Part shown: positions 63,105 through 64,000 of the stretch, piece after piece
How the letters are laid out: each line of letters opens with the position of its first letter
Position numbering within the stretch: position 1 is the stretch's first letter
Assembly (NCBI GenBank): GCA_022819825.1
Contig: JAJEGM010000053.1
Location: forward strand, 191,722 to 255,721
From: Acidimicrobiia bacterium
GTDB taxonomy: Bacteria > Actinomycetota > Acidimicrobiia > Acidimicrobiales > Bin134
Length of the DNA: 64,000 bases
Reading direction: 5' to 3'
Position numbers and translations under genes: made by a program
The notes under the pieces: generated by a model
What the model was told of the DNA's origin: nothing
The model's input: the letters and a program-made list of their open reading frames with translations, nothing else
Databases searched by the model: none

Positions 63105-63134
63105 TCACTTTGCGCCCAGCGCGGCACGAGCCCC

Positions 63135-63581
63135 CTACTCGCCTGTTGTCCAGTACTCCTGAATCCGCTCGATGGCCTCTTGCCTGGTCATCTCGCTCAG
63201 ATGGGCATCGGACAGGCCCACTCTGTGTTTCAGTAGGTAGAGCAGATCAGCCGGGATCCCCTCCGTCGATCCTGGTCTCGACCCGCGGTCGGGCGGTGTG
63301 CCCTCTTGTACGCAGCGCCAGAACTCCTCGGCGCTTACCTTGAGCTGGTCGCGCAAGATATGCCCCCAGAGCGCTTCTCCATAGTTCGTGCGATCCGGCG
63401 GTCTTGATATCCGCGTCCTCAAGACGGAGCCATCAGGAAGCTCTAGCTGATAGGTCTCATGATGCGTGTTGCGTCTGCCAACAGCCGAACGCACCAACTT
63501 CCAACCCTCGACTTCGCAGAAACGGGCATGATCACGCCGAGTGGGCGCTGGAAAACTCAAGAATTCCTGCCGTACGCCCAA
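63135..63581 (-). CDS. putative toxin of type II TA pair (cytotoxic translational repressor-like)
   Basis: small basic protein encoded immediately after and overlapping a Phd-like antitoxin; RRNTHHETYQLELPDGSVLRTRIS. Confidence 0.6.
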   Translation of the reverse strand: MGVRQEFLSFPAPTRRDHARFCEVEGWKLVRSAVGRRNTHHETYQLELPDGSVLRTRISRPPDRTNYGEALWGHILRDQLKVSAEEFWRCVQEGTPPDRGSRPGSTEGIPADLLYLLKHRVGLSDAHLSEMTRQEAIERIQEYWTTGE

Positions 63582-63973
63582 CTGGCTAGCTCAGCGTCAG
63601 AGCTCATGGACACGAACAGCACGAGCGGCCAAAGGCGCTCGTGGTTTGGTACCAGTCTGAGCCGCTCCTCCCAATCCTCTGCGTACTCCTTAAGGGCGTC
63701 TATGAACTCCTCGACGGCTTCCTCCAGGTCGGCTCCATCGGCGGCGATTGGAGTACCGGGCAAAAACACCGACCAGCCGCCCGCTTCAGCCACTGCCTCG
63801 GGCCTGCCCAGCTGCCAGGAATCGGCGAGAAGTCCCTGGAGACGGTCTCGCTCAACCAGCGCAACCCTTCTGCCATGGCGTTCGATCCCGATTGGCTTAC
63901 CGGCCTCGGCTGCGTCGAGCACTTCACGAAGCCTGCGACGGGTATCCGTGAAGGTGAGAAGCTGCATAAACAA
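63557..63973 (-). CDS. Phd/YefM-like antitoxin with C-terminal extension
   Basis: FTDTRRRLREVLDAAEAGKPIGIERHGRRVALVERDRL. Confidence 0.75.
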   Translation of the reverse strand: MFMQLLTFTDTRRRLREVLDAAEAGKPIGIERHGRRVALVERDRLQGLLADSWQLGRPEAVAEAGGWSVFLPGTPIAADGADLEEAVEEFIDALKEYAEDWEERLRLVPNHERLWPLVLFVSMSSDAELASWAYGRNS

Positions 63974-64000
63974 AGACTATCCGGGCAAATACGTACGTCA

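Overview
This 64 kb window is high-GC and looks actinobacterial, probably Acidimicrobiia-like (an inference from gene content and codon use). Most of it is ordinary: phosphoribosyltransferase, RNase D, MobA, pyruvate kinase, glutamate synthase (gltBD), M18 aminopeptidase, two TrkH plus one TrkA, a membrane pyrophosphatase, an ABC-2 exporter, xylAB, formate-THF ligase, and a catabolic/accessory block of dehydrogenases, amidohydrolases, a MaoC hydratase, a BKACE and FAH/OYE-like enzymes. The right end has a DUF222/HNH gene and a Phd-type toxin-antitoxin pair. The most interesting points are: (1) two genes split in the ORF track by an in-frame TGA that read as selenoproteins. These are a formate dehydrogenase catalytic subunit (TGA 56185-56187, with a SECIS-like hairpin whose GGTCT loop starts 19 nt after the TGA) and a GrdB-like protein (TGA at 50738-50736, minus strand). 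(2) The formate dehydrogenase alpha subunit is cut in two and gene-order permuted. The Mo/Sec catalytic half comes first, then a NuoE-NuoF fusion, then the Fe-S N-terminal half last. The cut falls exactly between '...KGRFGWNYV' and 'M(A)RRERLTVP...'. (3) A highly structured probable ncRNA lies at about 7361-7683 behind a good promoter; a second structured candidate lies at about 23149-23250. (4) Short tandem duplications recur at gene starts and ends, including a stranded 3' stub of trkA that differs from the intact copy only at wobble positions. No tRNA, rRNA or CRISPR was recognised.
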